From CANNBR01 sp964592275 (GTDB taxonomy: Bacteria; Babelota; Babeliae; Babelales; CAIQNR01), in the NCBI GenBank assembly GCA_964592275.1, contig CAZQDJ010000015.1:1-25296 (forward strand): a stretch of 25,296 bases of DNA. The letters are read 5' to 3'. Positions 14,154 through 23,511 of this stretch are shown piece by piece (the stretch's first letter is position 1; each line of letters opens with the position of its first letter). The translations under genes were made by a program, and so were the position numbers. The notes under the pieces are model-generated. The model ran no database searches, was not told the DNA's origin, and was given only the letters and a program-made list of their open reading frames with translations.

Positions 14154-16793
14154 TTACTCCACGCGCCCAATTTCAATGGTGATCATCGCATCTACATTCA
14201 AGACTTTTCGTGCTGCAGTTTTCATTTCATCAAGGGTGATAGCGCTTATCTTTGCAGGAAACGTATCAAAATAATCAGAAGAAAGATTGAGCCGTTCAAG
14301 ACCCAGCAAGCTCCCTGCTATCTTTTTACTCGAACTCATATTGTCAATAAGTCCATTGATAATCGTTCGTTTTGCTTCTTCAAATTCATCGAGTTCAATA
14401 ACATCAACTGCTGTATTAATCGCATGTAAAAGAACTTCTTTTGCCTCATCAAGACGATCTAATGATACGGTAGTTTTCACAAGAACCATGCCAGCTTCTT
14501 CGTCACATCCAACAATCAATGATCCACGAATACCGTAAAAAAGTCCTGTTTGTTCACGAATTTTCATAAGTTGAGAAGTCATTGAACCATTAGTGCCACC
14601 ACCAAAAATTTGATCGAATAATAATAATTTTTCATAATCTTCATGGAATCGATTAATCGAACGGCCCGCAAACATTAAAACTACTTGATCGCGATTAATA
14701 GGATACGAAACAGTTGCAGGCACTATCGGATTTAACATAGGAAAATCGAGGGGTTTAGTTTTTTTGCCTTGCCATTCGCCAAGATAAGTAGAAACTTCTT
14801 TTGCAACGTCATATCCAACAATATCACCAACCACTACCAGTGTTGCCCCATCAGGAATAAACGCAAACTTATAAAAACTTTCGATATCTTTTTTAGAGAT
14901 TTTTTTAATCGACTCTAAAGTACCATGCGGATCCTTGGCATACGGGTGACCTTCATACATAACTCTACGCAAAATATGATTTGAAAATTCTTGTGGTTCA
15001 TCCCAATAGACCGCTAAATCAGAAAGAATATGTGCACGAACTTTTTCGATAGTTTTTGTATCAAATTCACCATACATAACGAGTTCACGTAAAAATTCTA
15101 ATCCTTTTGCTAAATCTTCTTTAAGTACCGAAAGAACAATAATCCCTGGCTCTGTTGTCAGAGTCATTCCATACCCTTCAACTTCCTGCGCAAATGACGA
15201 ACCTGGATAATTCTTTGTACCTTCAAGAAGAAGATCGCACACAAAACGATAAAGTCCTTGTTTGTCTTCTGGGTCAGCATATTCACGCACTGGCAAAGAA
15301 AGAACTAAGTCTATTTTAGGAACTATTGCCTCGATAGCAGTAATCACCATCAACCCATTAGAAGGTTTTTCTTTCTTGAATTTTGTAAACGAACATTTTT
15401 GTAATGCAGGAATCTCAACGCTGCATGCATAACGCGAGGGCTCAATAAGAGAAGTACGCGTTCTACCCTCCAAGATGCGCTGGTCTTCTTTATCTGAAAG
15501 CTCTTGCAACGCAATCAAACTCTCATTCATATCATCTGTCGCAGAAAGAATACGTCCCGTATGACACATCATACGATTGCAATAGGTATTAAAAAGATTT
15601 CGTATCTGAGTATCTGCATCAGATAATTCTTCCGCAATCTCTTTAAAAATAAGTTGTTCATCGCCAGTAAGAATATAGGATTCACCAATCAAATTTGCTT
15701 GCTCAGAACCATTTTCAAGAACAGAAAGCAATGATGCTTTCACCTGTTTTTGAGCCCGTTTAATTTCTTTTTCAGAAAAACCATGATCAACTATTAATTG
15801 AATTTCCTGCTGAATAATTTCGATGATCATATCAATATCTTCTTCATTATCTGGCTGGAACGTGATATCCATCAACGTCGCATCTTGTCGTTGATCAATG
15901 GCAACATGTAATTCTGAAGCAAGTTCTAATTCATCAACAATTTTTGCATACAAACGAGAGCTTTTCCCTTTACCAAGAGCGCAGGCAGCAACTTCATATA
16001 AATAACGATTTTTATCACGTGCTCCTGGAAGTACATACGTTAACGCAGCTTGTGATTGCTGTACATCGCGATACAAGGTAACCGACTGGCCGATAAGATC
16101 AGTTCCATGATAAAATTCTCGTTGCTTATAATGAGGATCACGAGGAATATGACCAAATGCTTTTTCTACTTCTTCAAAAACTTCTTCTGCTACAACATCA
16201 CCAACAACCACAAGTACCGCATTATTTGGTACATAATGCTTTTGATAGAAAGCAACAAGCGTATCTCGCTGCAAATTCCACAAATCTTGTTTAAATCCAA
16301 TGACTGGATAATGGTACGGATGATCAGGAAAAATGGACGCAGCCATACGGCTCAAAAGAGTGTCAAAATAATCATCTCGGTACATTTTTAGTTCTTGAAT
16401 AACCGCACTCAGTTCGGAATTAAGCATCTGCTCATCAAAACGGCAGTTACGCATGCAATCAGAAAGAAGTGGTAAAGATTCTTTCCATGAAGGAGAAGGA
16501 AAATCAAAGACATAACAGGTGTAATCATAGCTAGTGAATGCATTCGTATACCCAGAAAGTTTTGTCGTTGTTGCATCAATATCAGATTCAGAAAATTTTT
16601 TGTGCGTACCTTTAAAAATCATATGCTCTATAAGATGTGCAAGCCCTCTTTCATTACTATTTTCATGTTTAGAGCCAACCCCATACCAAAGATTAATAGA
16701 GACCTTAGGAATATGCCGAAGGGAATGAACTAGTATCACGAGCCCATTAGGAAGTATTTTTTTAAGAACAGATTGAGACATACCAGTAACCAT
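14154..16793 (-). CDS. M16 family zinc metallopeptidase, no signal peptide
   Basis: This is a four-domain M16 (pitrilysin/insulinase-like) peptidase of 879 residues, the usual length for a single-chain pair of M16 halves. The active N-half has the inverted zinc motif HLIEH (53-57) and the third ligand Glu134 in VIQELK, 77 residues after His57 as in pitrilysin. The second half (from about 470, SNGLMVITAIEAIVPKIDL) lacks the zinc motif, as expected, and has the substrate-side IREQTGLFYG segment. It lacks a signal peptide, unlike its paralogue at 17090-19804, with which it is nearly colinear. The start at 16793 has AAGGA about seven bases upstream. M16 enzymes degrade peptides, sometimes imported signal or transit peptides. 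Cytoplasmic location is inferred. It probably follows its paralogue in the same direction, with a repeat pair between them. Confidence 0.92.
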   Translation of the reverse strand: MVTGMSQSVLKKILPNGLVILVHSLRHIPKVSINLWYGVGSKHENSNERGLAHLIEHMIFKGTHKKFSESDIDATTTKLSGYTNAFTSYDYTCYVFDFPSPSWKESLPLLSDCMRNCRFDEQMLNSELSAVIQELKMYRDDYFDTLLSRMAASIFPDHPYHYPVIGFKQDLWNLQRDTLVAFYQKHYVPNNAVLVVVGDVVAEEVFEEVEKAFGHIPRDPHYKQREFYHGTDLIGQSVTLYRDVQQSQAALTYVLPGARDKNRYLYEVAACALGKGKSSRLYAKIVDELELASELHVAIDQRQDATLMDITFQPDNEEDIDMIIEIIQQEIQLIVDHGFSEKEIKRAQKQVKASLLSVLENGSEQANLIGESYILTGDEQLIFKEIAEELSDADTQIRNLFNTYCNRMMCHTGRILSATDDMNESLIALQELSDKEDQRILEGRTRTSLIEPSRYACSVEIPALQKCSFTKFKKEKPSNGLMVITAIEAIVPKIDLVLSLPVREYADPEDKQGLYRFVCDLLLEGTKNYPGSSFAQEVEGYGMTLTTEPGIIVLSVLKEDLAKGLEFLRELVMYGEFDTKTIEKVRAHILSDLAVYWDEPQEFSNHILRRVMYEGHPYAKDPHGTLESIKKISKKDIESFYKFAFIPDGATLVVVGDIVGYDVAKEVSTYLGEWQGKKTKPLDFPMLNPIVPATVSYPINRDQVVLMFAGRSINRFHEDYEKLLLFDQIFGGGTNGSMTSQLMKIREQTGLFYGIRGSLIVGCDEEAGMVLVKTTVSLDRLDEAKEVLLHAINTAVDVIELDEFEEAKRTIINGLIDNMSSSKKIAGSLLGLERLNLSSDYFDTFPAKISAITLDEMKTAARKVLNVDAMITIEIGRVE

Positions 16794-16831
16794 AACTATT
16801 CCTTCTTAATAAAACTCACTTTTCACCCCAA

Positions 16832-16909
16832 CTCGTCATCCTCAACGAGGCGAGAGTTGCAGCGGTGCACGCAATGCACCGACCAGACGAAGCGAGTGTA
16901 AGGATCCAG
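16832..16909 (-). repeat. Dispersed hairpin repeat, copy C (inverted)
   Basis: CTCGTCATCCTCA (16832-16844) pairs with 17034-17046 of copy B at 12 of 13, and AGGATCCAG (16901-16909) pairs exactly with 16970-16978. The central hairpin is GGTGCA-CGCAA-TGCACC (16864-16880). CTTTTCAC just outside (16819-16826) also pairs with GTGAAAAG at 17046-17053, so B and C form one inverted-repeat unit. Confidence 0.7.
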
Positions 16910-16969
16910 GAATAAATTACACCTGAGTCCCTATACAATTTTCACTATAATGATTTTTACACAATTGTT

Positions 16970-17046
16970 CTGGATCCTGACGCTCACTCCGTCTAGCAGA
17001 ACATAATATGTTCTGCCGCGACTACCATATCGCTGAGGACGACGAG
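16970..17046 (+). repeat. Dispersed hairpin repeat, copy B
   Basis: Similar to copy A over its length (CTCACTCCGTCT, CTGCCGCGACTACC). The central palindrome 16996-17016 has 10-base arms (GCAGAACATA/TATGTTCTGC) around one base. It lies after the stop of the upstream M16 gene. Between copies B and C (16910-16969) is AT-rich unique sequence. Confidence 0.7.
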
Positions 17047-17089
17047 TGAAAAGATCTACTTTTTAATCTTCACAATAAAGTTCAATTTT

Positions 17090-19804
17090 CTAAAAACGAC
17101 CTACTTGAAGTGTTAACATTTTTTCAGGAACAAGTACTTTTCTCACCGCTTCCTTCATCTGATCAAGAGTAATCGCATTAATAGTATCTGGACGAAGATC
17201 AAAGTAATTATCAGTCAAATTATACCTATCAACAAATAAGAATGCGCTTGCCATACGAGCATTAGAAGTAAACCAGTTAACTTGCGCATTTAATACCGCT
17301 TTTTTAGCAGTTTCAAATTCTTCTTCGGTAATTTTATCAATAACAGTATCTAGTGTTTCTTTGATGCTTTTTTTTGCCTCTTCAAGGCGATCTAATGAGA
17401 CAATTGTTGATACATACACGGTCCCTGGTTGCTCATCTGCATCCCCAATAAGAGACGCCGATATAGTATAAAAAAGCCCCGTACGTTCACGCAACTTAAA
17501 AAGATGTGAGTCCATTGACCCACTTAATACTTGATCAAAGAGTAAAAGTTTGTCGTAATCAGGATTAGTACGAGCAATAGAAATACCTGCAAACATTAAA
17601 ACTACTTGATCTCTATTTGCTTGATGAGTAATCAATTCTTGAGAAACTGATTGTAATGTAGGAAAAAGTTGCTCAGGAAGTTCAGTCTTTTTTAAAGTTC
17701 CCAATTCTTTTTCTACCAATCCTTTAATATCATAGCCTTCAAGATCTCCAACGATTGCCAAACGAGCTTTGTAGGCAGACATATGTGCTTTATAAAAAAC
17801 TTCAAGATCTTTTTTTGTGATACTTTGTATGCTTTCTTCCGTTCCAATGGTGTTTTTACTATAAGGATGTCCCGCAAAAAGACGTTTCTTCATTAAAAAA
17901 GGTGCGTATGACTTTGGTTGATCCCAGAACATTTTAAGTTGCGCAAGAAGAGAAGCACGTATTTTTTCAATCGCTTTTTCTTCAAATGTTGCTTCTATTA
18001 AAAGTTCGCGTAATAACTCAAGGCCTTTTGGTAAATCTTCTTTTAAAAGACTTACTGTAATAACCCCTGGATTAACCGCTATCCCCATAGCATGTTCTTC
18101 AAGCTCTTTTATAAATGCATGCCCTGGGTATTTTTTCGTTCCTTCAGTAAGCATCTCGCACATAAATTGATAGAGCCCTGGTTTTTCATCAGAATCAAAA
18201 TGACTTTTTGCATGTAAGGTTAAAATAAGTTCTATTTTGGGAATATTTTTATTGTTGTGAGTAAATACACGAACACCATTTGAAAGAGTGAATTTATCAG
18301 ATTTATGAAAATGAAATTTTTTTGGATCTTTCACAGTCACTGTATCTGCATAGGCTGTTCCTTCAACAGGAATAGTGCGTATACGCCCATCTAAAATGCG
18401 CACATCCTCTTTATCAGAAAGCTGCTGTAATTTTTGCCAATGAGCCTTGCCCTCTTCTGTAAGAGATAAAAGTTTTCCTGAATGCATAGTTGCAGGAGAG
18501 AAATAATCTCTCAAGAGTGTCTGAATATTTTTTTCAAGCATTGCAGGAGAATGAGTAAGCATTTTAAACGGTAGATTTTCATCACCTGCCAATACATAAC
18601 TTTCTGCTATCATTTGTGCCTGGCTTGAATTACTTTCCAGCGAAGAAAGAATACCAACCTTCACTTGTTTTACTGCGCGTAAAAGCTCTTTTTCTGTAAC
18701 ACCATTTTTAATAATATCTTGAATTTCTGTACTAATAATTGAACGTATTTCTTCAATACTTTTTTCATCTTTTGCACAAAAATACATAAGAAAAACTGAA
18801 GCATCTTCAAGAGACAACACAAAGGTAGAAAACTCAGTTACTAGTTCAAGATCATCTACTAATTTTTTCGTTAAACGCGAACTTTTACCCTCACCTAAAA
18901 TACCAGACAGAACTTCCATCTCCATTTTTTGCTTATCTTTTGCCCCTGGCAATACAAAAGCAAAAAGACCATATGGTTGTTGAACATCTCGATATACCAC
19001 TACCGATTGAGCAATTAAATCTTTACCATGATAAAATTCTTTACGCTGATAGGTAGGATCTTTTGGGAGATTTCCCAATGTTTTTTCAGCTTCAGCAAAC
19101 ACTTCGTCTGAATCTACATCTCCAACAACCACAAGAGTTGCATTATTGGGCACATAATGTTTTTGGTAAAAAGCAAAAAGATCATCGCGATTTAAATTCC
19201 ATAAATCTTGTTTAAAACCAATCACTGGATAATGATAGGGATGATCAACAAAAATGGCTGAAAGCATGCTTTGCCACAGAATTTTGAAATAATTATCTTT
19301 CATCAACTTGAGTTCTTGAATTACTGCTTTTAATTCAGAATTAAGCATTTGCTCATCAAAGCGACAATTACGCATACAATCTGCATATAAAGTCAAAGCC
19401 TCTTTCCAATGATGAGAAGGAAAATCAAAAACATATCCCGTATAATCATAACTCGTAAACGCATTGGTGTATCCTGAAAGCTTTTGAGTTAATGCAGATA
19501 AATCGGTTTCAGAAAGTTTTTTGGTTCCCTTGAAAATCATATGCTCAATTAAATGAGCCTTTCCCTTTTCTCCAGACATTTCATCTTTTGAACCAACGTG
19601 ATACCACAACTGCGTTGAAACTTTTGGCACATCAGTAACAGGACGAACAAGAACAACCAAGCCATTTGTTAATGTTTTTTTAAAAATTGAAGGAATCTCT
19701 TTTTTCATATTTTCTTTCTTTTCTTCGCGAGAACTTGCAATAACCTCTGAATAATGGGCCATCGCAAAAAAAGCTATCATTAAATATGCTCTATATTTTT
19801 TCAT
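17090..19804 (-). CDS. Secreted M16 family zinc metallopeptidase
   Basis: This 904-residue paralogue of the next gene has an added signal peptide (MKKYRAYLMIAFFAMAHYSEVIA), so it should act in the periplasm or outside. The zinc motif is HLIEH (84-88), with third ligand Glu164 in VIQELK. The inactive C-half contains RDQVVLMFAG and LRERTGLFYTISASL. The two proteins share long near-identical blocks, for example KLSGYTNAFTSYDYT, DCMRNCRFDEQMLNSEL and YPVIGFKQDLWNL, so they arose by tandem duplication. The start at 19804 has GAGGAAG about 10 bases upstream. It is divergent from the helical secreted protein at 19924, sharing a short upstream region with a 7-bp dyad. The family is certain; the substrate is unknown. 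Confidence 0.93.
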   Translation of the reverse strand: MKKYRAYLMIAFFAMAHYSEVIASSREEKKENMKKEIPSIFKKTLTNGLVVLVRPVTDVPKVSTQLWYHVGSKDEMSGEKGKAHLIEHMIFKGTKKLSETDLSALTQKLSGYTNAFTSYDYTGYVFDFPSHHWKEALTLYADCMRNCRFDEQMLNSELKAVIQELKLMKDNYFKILWQSMLSAIFVDHPYHYPVIGFKQDLWNLNRDDLFAFYQKHYVPNNATLVVVGDVDSDEVFAEAEKTLGNLPKDPTYQRKEFYHGKDLIAQSVVVYRDVQQPYGLFAFVLPGAKDKQKMEMEVLSGILGEGKSSRLTKKLVDDLELVTEFSTFVLSLEDASVFLMYFCAKDEKSIEEIRSIISTEIQDIIKNGVTEKELLRAVKQVKVGILSSLESNSSQAQMIAESYVLAGDENLPFKMLTHSPAMLEKNIQTLLRDYFSPATMHSGKLLSLTEEGKAHWQKLQQLSDKEDVRILDGRIRTIPVEGTAYADTVTVKDPKKFHFHKSDKFTLSNGVRVFTHNNKNIPKIELILTLHAKSHFDSDEKPGLYQFMCEMLTEGTKKYPGHAFIKELEEHAMGIAVNPGVITVSLLKEDLPKGLELLRELLIEATFEEKAIEKIRASLLAQLKMFWDQPKSYAPFLMKKRLFAGHPYSKNTIGTEESIQSITKKDLEVFYKAHMSAYKARLAIVGDLEGYDIKGLVEKELGTLKKTELPEQLFPTLQSVSQELITHQANRDQVVLMFAGISIARTNPDYDKLLLFDQVLSGSMDSHLFKLRERTGLFYTISASLIGDADEQPGTVYVSTIVSLDRLEEAKKSIKETLDTVIDKITEEEFETAKKAVLNAQVNWFTSNARMASAFLFVDRYNLTDNYFDLRPDTINAITLDQMKEAVRKVLVPEKMLTLQVGRF

Positions 19805-19832
19805 TTTCAGACTTCCTCTTTTCTAGAGTGTG

Positions 19833-19855
19833 AATGTAGCAAAAGTAACTACATT
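19833..19855. promoter_or_regulatory. Operator-like dyad in the divergent M16/helical-protein region
   Basis: AATGTAG (19833-19839) and CTACATT (19849-19855) are perfect inverted half-sites, nine bases apart, in the 119-base gap between two divergent genes. Binding by a regulator is inferred only. Confidence 0.3.
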
Positions 19856-19923
19856 TATATTTGTTGGCAATTATTCGAAGCTCTGGCACAGTAAAGGGAA
19901 TTAAAATAAGCCTAAGGAGATCC

Positions 19924-20760
19924 ATGCTGACCATTTTTTATACACAACACTTTCACAAAACTATTCTTGTGTTACTTTTTTTCTCTTTTCCCTATTCCAT
20001 ACTATCTTCTACACTGCACGAAAAAACAAAAGAAAAATTATTCGCACTTCAAGAAAAAGTTACTAAACGTTTTGAAACAAAACTTAATCAAACGAAAACA
20101 ACTCTAGAAACATGTATCGCTGCTTTAAAAATAGATCCTCTTTATGGCGAAATGGAAACAGCACTCCACGCATTATACCAAGATCCCACGTATAAACTTT
20201 ACAAAACCACTCTCGAAACCCATGAATTCATACTCGAGCTTGAAGGGTATAACAAAACTATTATTCACCCAGAGCTCCTTACAAAAATAAATAATCTTTT
20301 AGAACAATTAAAAAACTACGAACACTTTACCTCGCTACGCTCAACCTTAAAAAAACAACGAGTTGCACTCCTTGAACTCTTTGAAGAAAAAGAATTAATT
20401 CTCTCCGTTGAAAAAATATTACAATACCAAGACAAAGAACTCGAAAAACTTCTTACCAAACAACGAGAAAAGATTAATGCCCTTCCTAGCTATCAGCATG
20501 CTCAGGAAGTACAAAAGAAATATCTAGAAACAAAAGCAACAAAAAATTTCCTTTTTTACCTCGAAAAAAAACGCGACCTCATTGTGCAAGAACAAAGCGC
20601 TTTATTAAAAAATAAAGAGTATCAAAAAGCATTAAGTGAATATGAACTTCTTTATTTTGATCATAAATATGATCAAAATAAATCGAATCCCCAAACTAAA
20701 GACGAACTTTTGAGACTTCGGTACGAATTTTTTACAGTACCCCTAGAAAACACCCTATAA
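19924..20760 (+). CDS. Secreted all-helical protein of unknown function
   Basis: No family is recognised. The chosen start is ATG 19924, because AAGGAG lies five bases upstream. A longer frame beginning with TTG at 19861 would overlap the divergent promoter region. The 278-residue product begins with a basic then hydrophobic segment (TILVLLFFSFPYSILSS), probably a signal peptide. The remainder is almost purely helical and charged, rich in K, E, L, T and Q, with recurrent Y/L-spaced segments such as ALYQDPTYKLYKTTLE and LPSYQHAQEVQKKYLE. These suggest coiled coil or degenerate TPR-like repeats. It precedes comEC in the same direction (133-base gap). The last residues VPLENTL show no anchor. 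Confidence 0.7.
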   Translation: MLTIFYTQHFHKTILVLLFFSFPYSILSSTLHEKTKEKLFALQEKVTKRFETKLNQTKTTLETCIAALKIDPLYGEMETALHALYQDPTYKLYKTTLETHEFILELEGYNKTIIHPELLTKINNLLEQLKNYEHFTSLRSTLKKQRVALLELFEEKELILSVEKILQYQDKELEKLLTKQREKINALPSYQHAQEVQKKYLETKATKNFLFYLEKKRDLIVQEQSALLKNKEYQKALSEYELLYFDHKYDQNKSNPQTKDELLRLRYEFFTVPLENTL

Positions 20761-20893
20761 CTCTTCAATCGTATCGTCTCCTTCAAAGATAAAAGTTTAT
20801 TTATAAAATACGTCCTATAGGGTTTATCGATCTATTATTTTAACGTATACTTACGATCTGCAGACATTTTTCACACATTACCAAAGCTCTATT

Positions 20894-22039
20894 GTGGATC
20901 TATTCAATATATCGGTAAGTAGCTATCGCCCTTTTTTACCTCTAAAATTCCCCTTTTTAGTTTGGGCAACTTTAGCTTTTATGGGAGGAATTCTTGTTGC
21001 CTATTATAATCTATCACTACTTATTTTTGGTAGTTTATTTGTAGGCACAGTCGTATTTTTAAGATTAAAAAAGAACTTGTTTCTAAAAAATTTTTGTCTC
21101 TTTGGGCTCTTTTTTATCGGTGGTTTTGGAAGAACTTTATACTTTTCCCACTACCGAACAACTCTTTTTCCTCTTTATCATGTCAGCATCGAGGGTACCG
21201 TAGAATCAATTACTTATATCGATAGTAAACCTTGGCGCTACCAATCACTTTTAAAAATATCACGCATCTTTAATAAAAATGGATGGCAAAAAAAAGCTTG
21301 TACTATTCAACTGTATACTGCAAAAAAACCTCGCTTTTTAGTTGCAGACACCGTGCACTGTTCTCTTGAAAAAATCCCTGCTCCTGAAGGAGACTTTAAG
21401 CTCTATCTTTACAAAGAAAATATCGACGCAACAGCTTTTCAGCCTCTTGTCCAAACAAAAATCATAAAAAGGCCTCATTATTCATTTAAACGTTGGATAA
21501 GCCAAAAAAAGAAATCTCTCCATTACCGACTTCTTAAAAAAATGTCCCCCTCAACTTTTGCTCTTTTTTCATCTCTTTTTATGGGAAACAGAGCGTCAAT
21601 CAAACAAGAACTTGAACCTCACAAGCCTCTTTTTAAAGTATGGGGAATTTCTCATTTTCTCGCTAGATCAGGCATTCACCTACTTATTTTTATTATTTTA
21701 TTAAGCAGATTTTTAAGCCTTATCCCTGCTCCATTTCTTATCAAACATGGTTTTGTACTTTTTTGTTCTTTTTTATATTTTCTTTTTTCTTGGCCAAGCG
21801 TCTCATTCAATCGCGCATTTTATACTTTTCTCTTTTACAAAATGACAACCTTCTTAAATATCCCTCTTCACTCGATGCATGCATTAGCGTTTATTTGTCT
21901 TGTTATACTTTTTCAAAGTCCTCTACAAATTCTCTTTTTAGATTTTCAACTCACTTTTTTACTCACATTTTGCCTCATCTTAATAGCTCACACCCGTCAT
22001 CAACGAAGACTCCTTTTTTCGCAAAGACTTGCAAAATAA
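20894..22039 (+). CDS. comEC: Short ComEC/Rec2-type DNA-uptake channel protein
   Basis: ComEC forms the inner-membrane channel that passes single-stranded DNA during natural transformation. Two or three membrane segments lie at 20-80, then an OB-fold-like DUF4131 region (VSIEGTVESITY at 97-108; PEGDFKLYLYKENIDATAF at 164-182). The competence domain starts near 222, with SSLFMGNRASI and the signature GISHFLARSGIH (251-262; family GxSHLLAxSGLH). SFNRAFYTF and DFQLTFLLTF follow. The protein stops at 381 residues, soon after that last motif. The remaining membrane helices and the metallo-beta-lactamase domain of full ComEC are absent. The start is GTG at 20894 with no clear ribosome site, so it is uncertain. 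The next gene follows after 50 bases. It could be a minimal channel or a decayed 5' part. Confidence 0.85.
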   Translation: MDLFNISVSSYRPFLPLKFPFLVWATLAFMGGILVAYYNLSLLIFGSLFVGTVVFLRLKKNLFLKNFCLFGLFFIGGFGRTLYFSHYRTTLFPLYHVSIEGTVESITYIDSKPWRYQSLLKISRIFNKNGWQKKACTIQLYTAKKPRFLVADTVHCSLEKIPAPEGDFKLYLYKENIDATAFQPLVQTKIIKRPHYSFKRWISQKKKSLHYRLLKKMSPSTFALFSSLFMGNRASIKQELEPHKPLFKVWGISHFLARSGIHLLIFIILLSRFLSLIPAPFLIKHGFVLFCSFLYFLFSWPSVSFNRAFYTFLFYKMTTFLNIPLHSMHALAFICLVILFQSPLQILFLDFQLTFLLTFCLILIAHTRHQRRLLFSQRLAK

Positions 22040-22089
22040 AGAAAGCCCTTTCTACATTAATGAAAGTTATTTCTCAAAAAGGAGTTTTT

Positions 22090-23481
22090 ATGAAACTAAA
22101 AAATCAATTTCTTTTATCCCTACTTTTTCTTGCTGGCACATTACCCTTTAGTGGTGTATACGCTACTCAAAAGGAGCAAACACTTATAAACGCCATCGAT
22201 ATAAATCCTCCAGACATCACAATAGCAAAAGATGCTCCCAAAAAAGCATGGACTTTCATGGTCTATATAGCAGCAGATAACGATCTTAATAGATTTTCAA
22301 CGCGCAATTTAGATGACATGGCAAAAATAGGTTCTAATGAAAATATAAATATTGTAGCGCACCTCGATAAACAAGGCTCAAAAGAAAAAACAAAACGCCT
22401 CTATGTCGGAAAAGATCAACTCATACAAGTTAATCACGGACAACCTTCATCATTCCAAAAACTTGATAGCGGTTGCGAAACAACACTCATAGATTTTTGT
22501 GAATGGGCCATAACAAATTACCCTGCAAAACATTACGCCCTTGTTTTGTGGAATCATGGAAGTGGCATTAGCGATAATGTAGCAGGAAGACTTCTTAACT
22601 CATCTGAACTTTTTGTCTTTAACCCGCTTACAAATATGCTAGAACTTGATCGATCAATTACCTTTTTTGACTTTATTACTAAAAAAGAAAAGGAGCATCG
22701 TGGTGTCTGTTTTAGTGATACTTACAACTCATTTCTTACCAACCAAAAACTTGATTTTGCTCTTCAATCAATACAAAAAGGCGCGCTTCGTGGTAAAAAA
22801 TTCGACATTATTGGGTATGACGCATGTCTTATGGCTATGACCGAAGTAGCAGATCTCATAAGCCCTTATGCTGATATAGCTGTATTTTCTCAAGAAGTTG
22901 AACTTGGAGCAGGCTGGAAATATGACGAAGTGTTACGCCCTTTCACCTATTCAGCACCAACTCCTGAACAATTTGCTACTCATATTGTTGCAGCCTTCAA
23001 TACAGCATATCAATCGATCACACAAGACTATACATTTTCAGCTGTTTCACTTTCAAAATTTACAAATCTTGAACGTTCATTAGACGCATTAAGCGCTATA
23101 CTTATAGACATGTTAAAATTTCAAAGTGGAACATCTGTCCTTAATATCATACGCGCCGCACGATCAAAAAATTACTGTACCCATTTTTCTCAACCGACAT
23201 ACATTGATCTCGATCACTTTTTAACAAATCTTTATGATACTATTAATTACGCAACACTATCCCCAGAAAAAGAATATCTTAAAAATAATATTAAACCTCT
23301 TATAGCGACTACACGCGTTAATCTTTCGCAATGCGTTCTTGCACACACTGAAGGGCGTAGTCTTGCTCGAGCACGCGGACTTTCAATCTACTATCCAATA
23401 CGATTTGTAGATTCATCATATACTATCACTCCCTTTGCTCGTAAAAATCGCTGGTTTAATTTGATAAGTATGGCCATTTAA
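22090..23481 (+). CDS. Secreted clostripain-family (C11) cysteine peptidase, first copy
   Basis: The ATG at 22090 is chosen because AAAGGAG sits five bases upstream and a signal peptide (MKLKNQFLLSLLFLAGTLPFSGVYA) begins there. The open frame extends further left only as an overlap with comEC. The 463-residue protein has the C11 hallmarks WTFMVYIAADNDLN (54-67), catalytic His156 in LVLWNHGSG and catalytic Cys246 in IGYDACLMAMTEVA. The stretch between His and Cys is about 90 residues, with a low-complexity insert around 165-200. C11 enzymes cleave after Arg or Lys. Export suggests digestion of external or host protein. A near paralogue follows 30 bases later, indicating an operon and tandem duplication. 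Confidence 0.92.
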   Translation: MKLKNQFLLSLLFLAGTLPFSGVYATQKEQTLINAIDINPPDITIAKDAPKKAWTFMVYIAADNDLNRFSTRNLDDMAKIGSNENINIVAHLDKQGSKEKTKRLYVGKDQLIQVNHGQPSSFQKLDSGCETTLIDFCEWAITNYPAKHYALVLWNHGSGISDNVAGRLLNSSELFVFNPLTNMLELDRSITFFDFITKKEKEHRGVCFSDTYNSFLTNQKLDFALQSIQKGALRGKKFDIIGYDACLMAMTEVADLISPYADIAVFSQEVELGAGWKYDEVLRPFTYSAPTPEQFATHIVAAFNTAYQSITQDYTFSAVSLSKFTNLERSLDALSAILIDMLKFQSGTSVLNIIRAARSKNYCTHFSQPTYIDLDHFLTNLYDTINYATLSPEKEYLKNNIKPLIATTRVNLSQCVLAHTEGRSLARARGLSIYYPIRFVDSSYTITPFARKNRWFNLISMAI

Positions 23482-23511
23482 AATCAAGCTTAAAAAAAAG
23501 GGAGAAAGCCG

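Noticed and set aside
19861..19923. TTG-started extension of the secreted helical protein
   Set aside because: No ribosome site; AAGGAG directly precedes ATG 19924, where the signal peptide begins.
21763..22089. 109-residue N-terminal extension of the first C11 peptidase overlapping comEC
   Set aside because: It is an out-of-frame reading of comEC. A ribosome site and signal peptide mark the real start at 22090.
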